Source: Caedibacter sp052030685 (lineage in GTDB: Bacteria; Pseudomonadota; Gammaproteobacteria; Francisellales; Francisellaceae). From it: DNA of 64,000 nt. Shown here one piece after another: positions 27,348 to 37,347 of this stretch. Each line of letters starts with the position of its first letter. Position 1 is the stretch's first letter. The notes beneath the pieces were generated by a model. The model was given only the letters and a program-made list of their open reading frames with translations, was not told where the DNA came from and made no database searches. The position numbers were made by a program, and so were the translations under genes. The stretch is from contig NZ_JBQAJM010000009.1 in assembly GCF_052030685.1 (NCBI RefSeq), positions 1-64,000 on the forward strand. The letters run 5' to 3'.

Positions 27348-28823
27348 CTACCTGTAAAGATCAAGCGGTTGAATATGTGTTAGTTGCGAGGCGATTGGTG
27401 TTAACAATTGCAACAGGCTATCTGGAAAAAGTCCAATGATAAGCATGATCACAAACAATGGCAAAATAGCCAGATTCAAACTCAATGAGAAAGGAATGAC
27501 TTTTTGTGGCTTAGACTGTGGCAATTTTGGTGTTTGTGAAAAAACATAACGCCATATTTTGATCATTGAATACAGCGTTAACAAACTAACAATTATGGCA
27601 ATCGCCGCACTGATATAAAAACCGTGAATAATCGCAACTTTCAACAAAATAAACTTAGCCCAAAAACCAGATAGTGGTGGGAAGCCAGCTAACGACATTG
27701 CGGCAATGAAAAAAACAAATGCCAGCCATTTGTGATGTTTAAGCATACTTCCTAGCTTCTTGAAGTCATCTGTGCCAATGTGCTGCTGAATAATTCCTGC
27801 AATCATGAACAAAATTGTTTTTACCAGTATATTGTGCACAATGAAGTAAATTGCAGCAATCACCGCCATAGGAAAAGGTAATACAATTGCCAATACAATG
27901 TAACCAATTTGACTAATAATATGAAAGGCTAAGATATCCTTAAATCGAAATTGACTAGCTGCCCCAATCACACCAAAAAACATGGTTGCTAAAGCAACAC
28001 AAAGCAGACTATTTAAAAAGAATTTGTGCTGCAATATTGGCCATAGCCAAACGAATCTTAATAGAATGATCATAACTACCTTTGTCACCAAGGAAGATAA
28101 TAACATTGTTGAACTAACACTGGTTTTTGGATAGGATCTCGGTAGCCAAAAATACAAAGGAAATAGAGCCCCCTTGACGCCAAGGGAAAAGATAAACAAA
28201 CAAAGTATCGGCAGTATGCGTGATGTATCTTGTGTTAAATAATGAGAAATTTCATCATAGCTTAACGCCCCATTCAGCCCATAAATCAAAGCAATAGATA
28301 ATAACATCAACAAAGTTCCAACAATATTCATCATCGCATAATTAAACAGGGCATGAAGTTTAGGATGGCGCGTAGTGCTTAATAAGATCAAGGAACTAAC
28401 TAAAATCACTTCAAACCACACATACAGGTTGAAGATATCACGCGTCAACAACGCACCGGATATCCCTAATAATAACAGCCAAAATCCCGCATAAAATATT
28501 GGGCGTTTAGCACTTAATATGTCTTTATCCGAGTAACTATAAAAGTTGATGCAAAAAGCGACCACAGCAAATATAGCAAGCATAAAGCTACTGAGTTTAT
28601 CAACAACGATCGTAATCCCAAAAGGTGGCGCCCAATCACCTAGTCTTATGAAAATTGACTGTTTTAATTGCAAGAGTAGCAATACACTAACAACCAGCCA
28701 TAAGAATACTAAGCAAAGTTGTAATCGATTGCTAAAGCGAGTATGTGCTTTGGCAATCATAAGATGAATAAAAGCGCCAAATAACGGAATGACAATAACA
28801 CTTGAAGTAAGATACTCAATCAT
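27348..28823 (-). CDS. mnhD: Mrp-type cation/proton antiporter subunit D
   Basis: 491-residue proton-conducting subunit, homologous to NuoM/NuoN and to DabB. About 14 hydrophobic segments. Conserved channel segments are KGALFPLYFWLPRSYPKTSV (about 216-235) and LAGFPPLSGFWAKF (about 382-395). It overlaps mnhC by 8 bp. Together with MnhA it forms the ion path of the antiporter. Confidence 0.93.
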   Translation of the reverse strand: MIEYLTSSVIVIPLFGAFIHLMIAKAHTRFSNRLQLCLVFLWLVVSVLLLLQLKQSIFIRLGDWAPPFGITIVVDKLSSFMLAIFAVVAFCINFYSYSDKDILSAKRPIFYAGFWLLLLGISGALLTRDIFNLYVWFEVILVSSLILLSTTRHPKLHALFNYAMMNIVGTLLMLLSIALIYGLNGALSYDEISHYLTQDTSRILPILCLFIFSLGVKGALFPLYFWLPRSYPKTSVSSTMLLSSLVTKVVMIILLRFVWLWPILQHKFFLNSLLCVALATMFFGVIGAASQFRFKDILAFHIISQIGYIVLAIVLPFPMAVIAAIYFIVHNILVKTILFMIAGIIQQHIGTDDFKKLGSMLKHHKWLAFVFFIAAMSLAGFPPLSGFWAKFILLKVAIIHGFYISAAIAIIVSLLTLYSMIKIWRYVFSQTPKLPQSKPQKVIPFSLSLNLAILPLFVIMLIIGLFPDSLLQLLTPIASQLTHIQPLDLYR

Positions 28824-29109
28824 CTTGCTTGTCCATAATTGACTTTATTAATGCGCATAAAAATGCTAACAAGCCAAAACCAATGACAATAGCCGTTAAA
28901 ACAAGTGCCTGCGTTAAAGGGTTTGACAGAGCATGCTGCTTGTCGATAATAAAAGCAGGCATTGTATTACCAAGTCTGCCACAAATCAAAATAATAATAT
29001 TGATCGTGCTACCTAAAAGAATGATGCCAAATACACGCCGAATAATATTTCTGTCCAACAATAAATAGATACTTATGCTAATCAGTACACCACAGGCAAA
29101 AACAATCAT
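28816..29109 (-). CDS. mnhC: Mrp-type cation/proton antiporter subunit C
   Basis: 97 residues, homologous to NuoK. Three helices with ILLGSTINIIILICGR in the middle and the conserved ALSNPLTQALVLTAIVIGFG segment. A little shorter than the usual ~110. Overlaps mnhB by 4 bp and mnhD by 8 bp. Confidence 0.93.
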   Translation of the reverse strand: MIVFACGVLISISIYLLLDRNIIRRVFGIILLGSTINIIILICGRLGNTMPAFIIDKQHALSNPLTQALVLTAIVIGFGLLAFLCALIKSIMDKQDD

Positions 29110-29516
29110 ATTTCTTTCCCCTCTAAGTTAATAATTAACCATGATAAGCTGCCTGTAATTGTAAAATAAACACCCAAATCAAAGATCAATGGAGAACCTA
29201 ATTTAATCTCACTGCCGAACACCGACCAAGTTAACCATAATCCAGTGAGCATGGGTTTACCAAAAAATAGTGGCAAACAAATACTTAACAGCAAAAAAAA
29301 CAATCCTAAAGTCATTAATTTACTTGTCCAATGCCTAAGACCATCGACACTGATCTCATGCGCTAATGCATATAGCGTGATCGCCAAACTGGCACAAAGA
29401 GCACCAATAAAGCCGCCTCCAGGATAATTATGCCCTCTTAAGACCAGAAGTACAGAAAGAAGCAACATAATCTGTGTAAGCAATCGTGTCGTTGTTTTAA
29501 GTAAAATAGACATCAC
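29106..29516 (-). CDS. mnhB: Mrp-type cation/proton antiporter subunit B
   Basis: 136 residues with four helices. The MnhB motif RGHNYPGGGFIGALCASLA is near residue 23, and the C-terminal PLIFDLGVYFTITGSLSWLI matches the family. It overlaps mnhA and mnhC by 4 bp each. Confidence 0.93.
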   Translation of the reverse strand: MMSILLKTTTRLLTQIMLLLSVLLVLRGHNYPGGGFIGALCASLAITLYALAHEISVDGLRHWTSKLMTLGLFFLLLSICLPLFFGKPMLTGLWLTWSVFGSEIKLGSPLIFDLGVYFTITGSLSWLIINLEGKEI

Positions 29517-31771
29517 ACATTTTTTTCCTTTTTACACAATGATTTCATAGTGATAATGGGATAAACAGCCAAAGCTGTGCCTAAAATAACAATCACCTCA
29601 CCAAAGGTATCAAATGCTCTGAAATCAACCAAAATAACATTAACGACATTGCGCCCATAAGCAGCAATAGAACTGTTCTCGATAAAGAAATCACTCAGCT
29701 TTGTATTCATTGGCATATTGGTTACTATCAATAACATCGCTGTAATCATCGCACCAAAAATAATTGCAATTGTAGCATTAATTATTTTGCTTCTACTTGT
29801 CGTTTTGAGTGTCGGTAACGTCGATTTACGCAGGGCGATTGCTAAAATAATGGTACTTAATATCTCAACCAATAATTGTGTCATTGCTAGATCAGGCGCT
29901 CCTTGCAATACAAAAAACGCACTAATTGCAAATCCTAGTAAAGCAAAGCCAATCATATTGATCACTATTTTGCGACTTACAAGAAAACTTACCACAATAG
30001 CAATTAACAATAAACTAACGGTATCATTAATACCAATACTAAATGATCCAATGATACTCGTGCTTAAAGGTTTGAATATCACCCAAAAAGCAATAAGCAA
30101 CCACAGGATCAAGCTTGAAAGTATGATCACTAATTGCTGTGATAATGGTTGTCTTTGGGTTAAATAAGTAATAATGCGTCCAAGGTAAAGAAACCGCTCA
30201 AAAAGATATTCAAATAATTGATTGAAATTAATATGAAAGCGTAGTTGTGGTAGATGATCTTTGAGTGCTTTGACCAAAATAAAAATAACCATTCCGCCAA
30301 CCACTGTCATTAAAGTCAATAACGTTGCCATCTGTGAATATATGGGTTCCAAGGCAAAACGATTACCAACGATACTGTCGATGGCATTGGCTATAACATG
30401 ATCTAAATAATAGCCCAAGCCACTGAGCGCGACAATAAACAAACTCAACACCAAGGCATAACCAATACCTGTTGCATTTGCGTTATCTGGGTATACGTTT
30501 GAGCGCCCTTTGAATAAATAAAATAGGCATTTAAAACTCGTTGCCGCAATCAACATACTACTGAGTATACTTAAAAACATAAGCAGATAAGATACTGAGC
30601 CTGAAGCTAATTTCGCCTCATAAATCATTTCTTTAACAACAAAGCCGAAAAATGGTGGTAGGCCTGACATCGCTGAAAAACAGATAATAGCGACCAATGC
30701 GCCCAATATCCAGTTTTTTGCAATGCCTCTTAAACTATAAATATCACGTGTGTGATAACGCTTATCAATGGCACCAACTAGCATAAAAGCCGATGCCTTG
30801 TATACGCCATGAAAAATCAAAAAAATGATAAATGCTTCAATAGCTTGCCATTTAGGACTTGCCAAAAGATAAACCATAGAACCTAACGCAAAAAGAGTTG
30901 TATAGGCTAAAATAGCTTTTAAATCTTTTTGAAATAGACTTAGTATTGCCGCTAAAGTCATGGTGCTCATACCAAAAAAAGCTAATACAGGATACCAATA
31001 ATCAAAGGAACTAAACAAAGGGTGAAAGCGTGCTAACAGATAAATACCTGCATTGACCATTGTTGCTGAATGCAAATAAGCACTTACTGGTGTTGGTGCT
31101 TTCATTGCTTGTGGCAGCCAGAAATGAAAAGGAAATTGAGCTGATTTTGTCACCACACCGAGCATGATTAATATAAAGACACTTAACAGCGAGCCTCTAT
31201 TATTGAGATAAACGGCATTTTGTAGTGACCAATTGCCTGTTTTCTGATACAAGAGAATGAAACCTGCAAGCATCACGAGTCCACCTAACACTGAAATAAA
31301 CATGGCATTGAATGCTGCTTGATTAGCACTTGCATCTGTTGTATTAAACTGTATCAACAGATAGGAGCTTATAGTGGTCAACTCCCAAGCAAGAAATAGT
31401 ACGATCATATCGTCAGTAACAACCATGGCTAACATACTGATGGCAAAGATTTGCAACAGTGATAATAATTTAGCTTTTTTAAAACGATTTGACTGCATGT
31501 AATTTGCAGCATATAAAAAAACGCAAATACCGATCCCGCTAATGAGCATAACAAAAACATTGCTTAATCCATCACAATGCCAACTAAATGATATATCAAG
31601 AAGCTTTGACCAGTGCATACTGTGAAAGCTAAAAGGTTCGATAATTTTTAGTGACCATAAAAAAGTCAATAACCAGTATATCGACTGGATTAATCGCCAC
31701 CATTTATTCGGTTGTATATACAATGGTAGCGCCAAAAGGAAACCAAAAAGTAAGAAAAGTGTAAAATCCAT
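29513..31771 (-). CDS. mnhA: Mrp-type cation/proton antiporter subunit A
   Basis: The largest subunit, 752 residues, of the monovalent cation/H+ antiporter. The N-terminal NuoL-like domain carries KSAQFPFHFWLPQAMKAPTP, with the channel lysine at K209. The C-terminal part holds the MrpA-specific extension, including GAPDLAMTQLLVEILSTII and NVILVDFRAFDTFGEVIVI just before the end. This is the full-length MrpA type with the NuoJ-like tail. First gene of a seven-gene operon A-B-C-D-E-F-G with overlapping frames. Expected roles are Na+ and alkali resistance and pH homeostasis. Confidence 0.94.
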   Translation of the reverse strand: MDFTLFLLFGFLLALPLYIQPNKWWRLIQSIYWLLTFLWSLKIIEPFSFHSMHWSKLLDISFSWHCDGLSNVFVMLISGIGICVFLYAANYMQSNRFKKAKLLSLLQIFAISMLAMVVTDDMIVLFLAWELTTISSYLLIQFNTTDASANQAAFNAMFISVLGGLVMLAGFILLYQKTGNWSLQNAVYLNNRGSLLSVFILIMLGVVTKSAQFPFHFWLPQAMKAPTPVSAYLHSATMVNAGIYLLARFHPLFSSFDYWYPVLAFFGMSTMTLAAILSLFQKDLKAILAYTTLFALGSMVYLLASPKWQAIEAFIIFLIFHGVYKASAFMLVGAIDKRYHTRDIYSLRGIAKNWILGALVAIICFSAMSGLPPFFGFVVKEMIYEAKLASGSVSYLLMFLSILSSMLIAATSFKCLFYLFKGRSNVYPDNANATGIGYALVLSLFIVALSGLGYYLDHVIANAIDSIVGNRFALEPIYSQMATLLTLMTVVGGMVIFILVKALKDHLPQLRFHINFNQLFEYLFERFLYLGRIITYLTQRQPLSQQLVIILSSLILWLLIAFWVIFKPLSTSIIGSFSIGINDTVSLLLIAIVVSFLVSRKIVINMIGFALLGFAISAFFVLQGAPDLAMTQLLVEILSTIILAIALRKSTLPTLKTTSRSKIINATIAIIFGAMITAMLLIVTNMPMNTKLSDFFIENSSIAAYGRNVVNVILVDFRAFDTFGEVIVILGTALAVYPIITMKSLCKKEKNV

Positions 31772-31873
31772 TTTGTTTTATATTGTATAAATCATCAGCT
31801 TAGTAATTTACTATATCCGTATCTGTAAAACATGCAAATAAAAAATACGGATAACATCCAATTTATAAATATG

Positions 31874-31903
31874 AAGATACTTTTTCTTTACGTCATATGT
31901 CAA
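31874..31903 (-). promoter_or_regulatory. candidate promoter of the Mrp operon
   Basis: Read on the minus strand: TTGACA (31903-31898), 18-bp spacer, TATCTT (31879-31874). It lies about 100 bp upstream of the mnhA start in the 238-bp divergent region shared with the Ca2+/Na+ exchanger gene. A CTATGA/TCATAG dyad (31944-31967) lies just beyond and could be an operator. Confidence 0.45.
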
Positions 31904-32009
31904 AATATCAAAAACATGTTCACACAAAATCGGCTATATTCTTCTATGAATTTTCCATAAATCATAGATACTATCAATAATAAAAATACTAACTGATAGA
32001 GCTAAATAT

Positions 32010-32954
32010 ATGCTATTAAGTAGTCTGACTGTCGTTATCAGTTTGATAGTAGTTATCTATAGCGCCGAGAGACTCGTGCATCACGCTGCTGAAATTGCAA
32101 ACTATTTCAAGGTATCACCATTGATTATTGGGATGGTTATCTTAGGTTTTGGTACATCAAGTCCTGAAATAGTGATTGCCATTGTTGCTTCTTTAAATGA
32201 TCAAAGCACATTAGCAATTGGTAATGCGATTGGTTCTAATATTGCTAACATTGGTTTAATTCTAGGATGCGTACTATTGCTTAAACCAATTAAAGCACCT
32301 GAAGAAAATACTTTTTTACACGAGTCAGTGACTTTATTAATCATTACGCTCTTTTTATCGATGATGACTTATAATTTATATTTATCGAGATTTGACGGTA
32401 TCATGCTTTTGATGATTCTACTGTTATTATTTGGTATAAAAATATTTAACAAAAAACACCTATCTGATGACACAGTAACAGCAAAAACACATCATACCAC
32501 CCACCCCTTAAAATCAGGCTTATGGGTTATTTTTAGTTTACTATTGCTTATTATTGGCTCAAAACTACTTGTGTTTGCGGCAACTAATGTGGGTAAATTT
32601 CTGGGAATGTCGGATTTTATTATTGGACTTATTATTGTAGCAATTGGGACATCAATACCTGAGCTAGCTGCCTCTGTTGCTGCAGTTTTCAAAAACCAAG
32701 GCGGTCTTGCTATTGGCAATGTCATTGGTTCTAATATATTTAACACACTTGCTGTAACTGGTGTTGCAACGATTATTACTCCCACTGCAGTAAGTCGTAC
32801 GATCATTTATCGAGATCTCTCTTATATGGGCTTATTGACTGCTTTTTTAACTTACCTACTTCTTATGAGAAAAGGTAAACTAATAACGCGAGCATATGGT
32901 GCTGCTCTGATTATATCTTATGTCATTTATATCTGCGTGACTGGCTTATTATAG
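32010..32954 (+). CDS. calcium/sodium antiporter (YrbG-like)
   Basis: 314-residue member of the Ca2+/cation antiporter superfamily. Both inverted repeats are visible. In the first half GFGTSSPEIVIAIVA is followed by GNAIGSNIANIGLILG; in the second, AIGTSIPELAASVAA is followed by GNVIGSNIFNTLAVTG. The ion-binding glutamates are in the two PE motifs. Ten hydrophobic segments are expected. It is divergent from the Mrp operon, in keeping with a local cluster of cation exchangers. Confidence 0.93.
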   Translation: MLLSSLTVVISLIVVIYSAERLVHHAAEIANYFKVSPLIIGMVILGFGTSSPEIVIAIVASLNDQSTLAIGNAIGSNIANIGLILGCVLLLKPIKAPEENTFLHESVTLLIITLFLSMMTYNLYLSRFDGIMLLMILLLLFGIKIFNKKHLSDDTVTAKTHHTTHPLKSGLWVIFSLLLLIIGSKLLVFAATNVGKFLGMSDFIIGLIIVAIGTSIPELAASVAAVFKNQGGLAIGNVIGSNIFNTLAVTGVATIITPTAVSRTIIYRDLSYMGLLTAFLTYLLLMRKGKLITRAYGAALIISYVIYICVTGLL

Positions 32955-33005
32955 TGACTAGCAGACAACGAAAACTTTATAGAAAATATTGGGAGGGGGA
33001 TGTAA

Positions 33006-33893
33006 CTATTTAGTACGAACTAAAGGTGACACAAAACCGTCTGGTTTTATCGCCATAATAGAGCACTCAAGTTGATTAATTATGGCTTCAGCAGTATTAC
33101 CCATAACAAAACCATGAGGCCCACTGCGCGCTAGAGTCCCCATAATAACCAGATCAATCTTATGCTCAACGGTAAATTCACTAATTGCTTTGACAGGCTC
33201 ACCATAAATTAAGTGCGTTTGGCAATTAGTCAACCTGTCTGCAAATTCCTGTTGTAACGTTTGATATGCTTTTGCTACTTCGACTTTTTTATTCATTTTA
33301 AGCTGATTAATGACATGCTCTGGCGTACGAATAAAGGGACTTTTAAGTGTGCTTTCTTCGGGCAAATTCCACGCACAAACCATATGACATTCAGCCATTT
33401 CATATCGAGCAAAGGAAGTACCAATTTCTATTAACTTAGTATTTAAGGTTTTTTTGTTAACATCCTCAGCACATGGGTCAACACAAATAAGAATACGTTT
33501 GTAGTGGTTTCCTTGAATGGGTCTCGTAACCCATATAGGGCAAGGCGCTTTGCGCATTAAAGACATAGATAAAGAGCCGAAAAAGAATCGCTTCATTCCT
33601 TTAGCGTTATCAGCAGCTAATATCGCTAAATCTATTTTATTGGCATGGCAGTAGGTTGTGATTTCAACCACAGGATGTCCTGTCAAAAAAACCATATCAT
33701 ACTTAACCAATAATTGTTGTTTTAATGTATTATCAATATGCTTTTGATCTGAATCAGAGAGTTTGCTTCGATGAGCACAGATGACGATTAAATTAGCATC
33801 ATTAGTCGTTGTAATTGATGCGGCATATTCAATGGTCTGGGCATTATTTTGATCTAATTGTAATATTAGGGCAATTTTATTGAATCGTTGCAT
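33006..33893 (-). CDS. tandem universal stress protein
   Basis: 295 residues with two UspA domains, about 1-140 and 150-285. The second domain ends with the ATP-binding type motif GTLARSGPHGFVMGNTAEAI (about 250-270). The first has LAADNAKGMKRFFFGSLSMS in the equivalent place. It lies between two cation exchangers and may modulate one of them, as some Usp proteins do, but that is inference from position. Confidence 0.9.
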   Translation of the reverse strand: MQRFNKIALILQLDQNNAQTIEYAASITTTNDANLIVICAHRSKLSDSDQKHIDNTLKQQLLVKYDMVFLTGHPVVEITTYCHANKIDLAILAADNAKGMKRFFFGSLSMSLMRKAPCPIWVTRPIQGNHYKRILICVDPCAEDVNKKTLNTKLIEIGTSFARYEMAECHMVCAWNLPEESTLKSPFIRTPEHVINQLKMNKKVEVAKAYQTLQQEFADRLTNCQTHLIYGEPVKAISEFTVEHKIDLVIMGTLARSGPHGFVMGNTAEAIINQLECSIMAIKPDGFVSPLVRTK

Positions 33894-33989
33894 AGTTATT
33901 TTGTATCCTTACGATTAAGATGAGTAGCTTCGAGTATAGCCGAGCTTATCTCATTTTTCTATTTCCTTAGCTAATAAATAATGACCGTA

Positions 33990-35162
33990 TCAATCTCTTC
34001 TTAAGCGATCTGAAACAGCAATCGGACTTGGGTAACTTAAAACGACAATATAAGACGATACAATAAAGCTTAAAATAGCCACCGCTTCGACGATAATCTC
34101 AGAGCTTACGGTGGCAATGCCAGCGGTATTTGCTAATGCGATTAACATCAATGAGAACTCACTACCCTGCCCTAAACGCATACCAATCTCAAAAGACTCT
34201 TTTGGCGTTTCACGCACTAACCATAGCGTGGCAAAGTGAACGACAGGCTTTAGCACTAGGATTAAAATAGTTAACGCTAACACAACGCCCCATACCGAAG
34301 GCAACATTCCAATTTGAAAGCCTGCGCCAACGGAAAAGAAGAATAATATCAAAAAGAAATCACGCAGTGGTTTGAGGTTCTCATAAATATATTTAGCAAT
34401 TGGTGAACTTGCAACGGTGACACCTGCAATAAAAGCACCGATTTCATTGGATAGTCCAAAAACAATCGCTAACTGCGCCATACCAAGACACCAACCAATC
34501 GATAATAGGAATATATACTCTTGGAAGCGGCTAAACTTTCTAAACAGTTTAAAGAGAAAATAACGTTGTGCTAAAAAGCCAACACCACCTAAAACCGGTA
34601 GTGCCAGTATTAATTTAACTAATGAAAACAAATGGAAGCTTTCGGTTTGTGATGACCATAAGCTTATAAAGGTGAGCATTAAAATCGCAATTAAATCCTG
34701 TATTAATAAAATAGCAATCACTAACTCACCAATACGCTTATGATGTAACGCCGTTGTTGGTAAAAGCTTCAAAGAGATAATCGTACTTGAGAAGATTAAT
34801 GCAGCCCCAATAATAAACCCTTGTGCGCCAATACCAAAAAAATGACAAATCAGTACAGTAGCGGCAATAAACACCACACTACTGGTGATGCAAACAAACA
34901 TCGCCTTACCGAGCATTTTTATCATGCTTTTGATTTCTAAATTGAGCCCCAATAAGAACAGCAGAAACATAATGCCAATATCCGATATCTCATGTACCGT
35001 TGTGGTATCAGCAATAAACCCTAAACAATGCGGACCAACGATAACACCCAAAGCAATATAAGCAACAATGATAGCCTGTCGTGTATAAAGTGCTAGTGTC
35101 GCAAAGACTGAAGCCCCAAAAAACACTAAAAAGAACACAAATACCAAGCTATGCATACCCAC
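33990..35162 (-). CDS. Kef-type cation/proton antiporter, membrane domain only
   Basis: 390-residue CPA2-family exchanger with about 12-13 hydrophobic segments. Recognisable blocks are GVIVGPHCLGF (about 38-48), LLFLLGLNLEIK (about 67-78) and SNEIGAFIAGVTVASSPIA (about 235-253). It ends after the membrane domain; the cytoplasmic TrkA-N (RCK) domain of KefB and KefC is absent. It is downstream of the cation diffusion facilitator gene and 96 bp upstream of the Usp gene on the same strand, so a soluble partner may regulate it. Confidence 0.9.
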   Translation of the reverse strand: MGMHSLVFVFFLVFFGASVFATLALYTRQAIIVAYIALGVIVGPHCLGFIADTTTVHEISDIGIMFLLFLLGLNLEIKSMIKMLGKAMFVCITSSVVFIAATVLICHFFGIGAQGFIIGAALIFSSTIISLKLLPTTALHHKRIGELVIAILLIQDLIAILMLTFISLWSSQTESFHLFSLVKLILALPVLGGVGFLAQRYFLFKLFRKFSRFQEYIFLLSIGWCLGMAQLAIVFGLSNEIGAFIAGVTVASSPIAKYIYENLKPLRDFFLILFFFSVGAGFQIGMLPSVWGVVLALTILILVLKPVVHFATLWLVRETPKESFEIGMRLGQGSEFSLMLIALANTAGIATVSSEIIVEAVAILSFIVSSYIVVLSYPSPIAVSDRLRRD

Positions 35163-35270
35163 ATCATCCTTATTTTTTACTCATTATATTGAGAAACCTG
35201 ATAAATAAAAAATAGCGATTGATCTAAAGCAATTACGCACACACTTTAGTGCATATACGCATCTCTATTA

Positions 35271-36410
35271 TTAATTACTACCAAACAGCTTCACATTAGT
35301 TGATCCAACACCATTGATCTGGAAACGCTCCACATCAATTAACTGCAATATTTCCAGCTCCTTAGCCGGCGCCAGTAAGTATAACTCAATCCGTTTAGGA
35401 TAGTAATAAACAAACATCTCAATTTGACATAAATCAACGTTTTGATGCTTTTCGTCAATATAAGTTGCTAATTGTTGCAAGATCTCTTTACGCGCTGGCG
35501 GCATATCTTGAGGGTTAACAATTTCCTCAGGGTGCTCAGCAACATCGACATGGACTGTAATATCTTTAATATTGTCAATTGCTAAGGTCAGAGCACCGCG
35601 AACATGTTCCGCAATATAATGCCCTTCTGATGCCGTGATATGCGAATCAACCAAAATATGCACATCAAGTACCACTTGTCCTGCCATTTGACGCGTGCGT
35701 AAGCAGTGATGATGTTTAACACCATCAACATTTCTAATAATCTCTTCAATTTGATGCAATAATTCATCATCCACACCGGTATCTACCAACTCAGATAGTG
35801 CTTTATAACACCACTTAACACCCATCTTACCAATCATAATAGATACGACAATTGCTGCTAATGCATCCATCCACATCAAACCAAGCATACTACCAATTAA
35901 GCCAATAAGTACGACAACAGATGACCACATATCTGATCGACTATGCCAAGCATTAGCACGTAAAAGATCAGAATCAATGCGATTAGCTGTGATCATCGTA
36001 TAACGAAAAAGTCCTTCATTGGCTAAAATCGAGAAAATAGCAGCATAAATGGTCCATTGATCGGGAATCACTAATTCTCCCGTAAACCAATTAGCTAACG
36101 CATGATAAGTAATGAGTAATGCCACCAGGATTAAAATGATTGATAAGATAACGGTTGCTAAAGTCTCAATGCGCTCATGTCCATACGGGTGATTGCTATC
36201 AGCGCCTTTATTGGCATGTTTTGCGGCAAACAATACCATAATATCACTTAATAAATCCGAAAATGAATGCACGCCATCGGCGAATAATGCAGGCGAGCCA
36301 CCGACTAGACCAATCAACATTTTTAATAGCGCCAGAATGGTATTAACAAACATCCCAACAATGGTGACTTTTTTACTTGCTTGATAGCGTTCTAATTCAG
36401 AAACAGCCAT
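35271..36410 (-). CDS. cation diffusion facilitator family transporter
   Basis: 379-residue metal-ion/proton exchanger (Zn, Fe, Mn or Co efflux). Six membrane helices; the metal site on helix 2 is in ADGVHSFSDLLSD (D45, H48, D52), and on helix 5 in NAWHSRSDMWSS. The cytoplasmic C-terminal domain (about 205-300) has the H-C-L-R-T pattern of the family. An extra ~80-residue tail follows beyond the usual ~300. Metal specificity cannot be read. Confidence 0.92.
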   Translation of the reverse strand: MAVSELERYQASKKVTIVGMFVNTILALLKMLIGLVGGSPALFADGVHSFSDLLSDIMVLFAAKHANKGADSNHPYGHERIETLATVILSIILILVALLITYHALANWFTGELVIPDQWTIYAAIFSILANEGLFRYTMITANRIDSDLLRANAWHSRSDMWSSVVVLIGLIGSMLGLMWMDALAAIVVSIMIGKMGVKWCYKALSELVDTGVDDELLHQIEEIIRNVDGVKHHHCLRTRQMAGQVVLDVHILVDSHITASEGHYIAEHVRGALTLAIDNIKDITVHVDVAEHPEEIVNPQDMPPARKEILQQLATYIDEKHQNVDLCQIEMFVYYYPKRIELYLLAPAKELEILQLIDVERFQINGVGSTNVKLFGSN

Positions 36411-36507
36411 ATTTAAACTATCTTATGCTAGATCAATTGATAGTGCCTAGCATACTGAAGTTTCTTGATTTGTATATCAAAATTATTGATATAGCACCAA
36501 TTTAGTA

Positions 36508-37227
36508 CTAATCAATAATCATTCTCAGACGTTGGTAGTAATAGTATTGCCCAACCATAATAAATAGTAAGCTTAAAATCACAATAGGACTGATAATACT
36601 CGGCAGTGGCCAACCAAAGCTTAATGCAGATATTTCATCACAAACCAGTGCTAACACGTTTAATACTAGAAAAATTAAGCTAAACCCTGTGGCATTTTTC
36701 TCTTTGATATTTTTTATAATTTGCGGCAGCCAATAAACCGCATAGCAAAACATACTGATAAAGCCGATGTTTTCTAACATTGTATTGTTTAAGTTATGTA
36801 AACTGACCAAAGCAATACCAACAGCAATAATAAGCAAGCATATAATATGAAAGTTATAATTTTTAGCGTTTATATTTGCTCCTTGATTTGAATGTTTGCT
36901 ATCACGGTATATTTGCCACTGTTGGAATAACAAACATGCCAAAGTCAACATCGTGACGGCACGGTATTGCCATTGCAAATCAAAACCAAAACCATAAATC
37001 AGATCCAAAACATTAGCAACAACCATCAACAAATGCGTGCCATGACTAATATGTCCTGCTTGGTGTTTTAATTGGTTATGAATAATCTGTGGCAAAAAAT
37101 AAATGCAATAAATAACAAATGATATGTTAATGCTAATATGACCGATCACGCTTTGATTTCCCCCTTGGCTTGGCTTTACATATGCACAGGAAGATAGAAA
37201 AATAATGCACGACACACACTTTAGCAA
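36508..37227 (-). CDS. PQ-loop repeat membrane protein
   Basis: About 239 residues with seven hydrophobic segments. Two PQ-loop motifs are visible: YCIYFLPQIIHNQ (about 41-53) and YAVYWLPQIIKNIKEKNATG. Such proteins include SWEET-like and lysosomal cystine/amino-acid transporters; the substrate here is unknown. The start is uncertain. A TTG at 37227 gives an N-terminus that looks like a signal segment (SCIIFLSSCA). A GTG at 37149 has a better ribosome site (AAGGGGG, 10 bases before) and begins just before the first PQ helix. Confidence 0.8.
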   Translation of the reverse strand: MLKCVSCIIFLSSCAYVKPSQGGNQSVIGHISINISFVIYCIYFLPQIIHNQLKHQAGHISHGTHLLMVVANVLDLIYGFGFDLQWQYRAVTMLTLACLLFQQWQIYRDSKHSNQGANINAKNYNFHIICLLIIAVGIALVSLHNLNNTMLENIGFISMFCYAVYWLPQIIKNIKEKNATGFSLIFLVLNVLALVCDEISALSFGWPLPSIISPIVILSLLFIMVGQYYYYQRLRMIID

Positions 37228-37347
37228 CTTCCTACGCTAGGATTAACTAGTTCAGGTACAAAGGGTTAGGTAAAACCTTCTCAGCAAAATGCACCCCTGT
37301 TGTTGGCATCATTCTAGTATGTATTTTTGACCTAAACAAGCCTGAGA

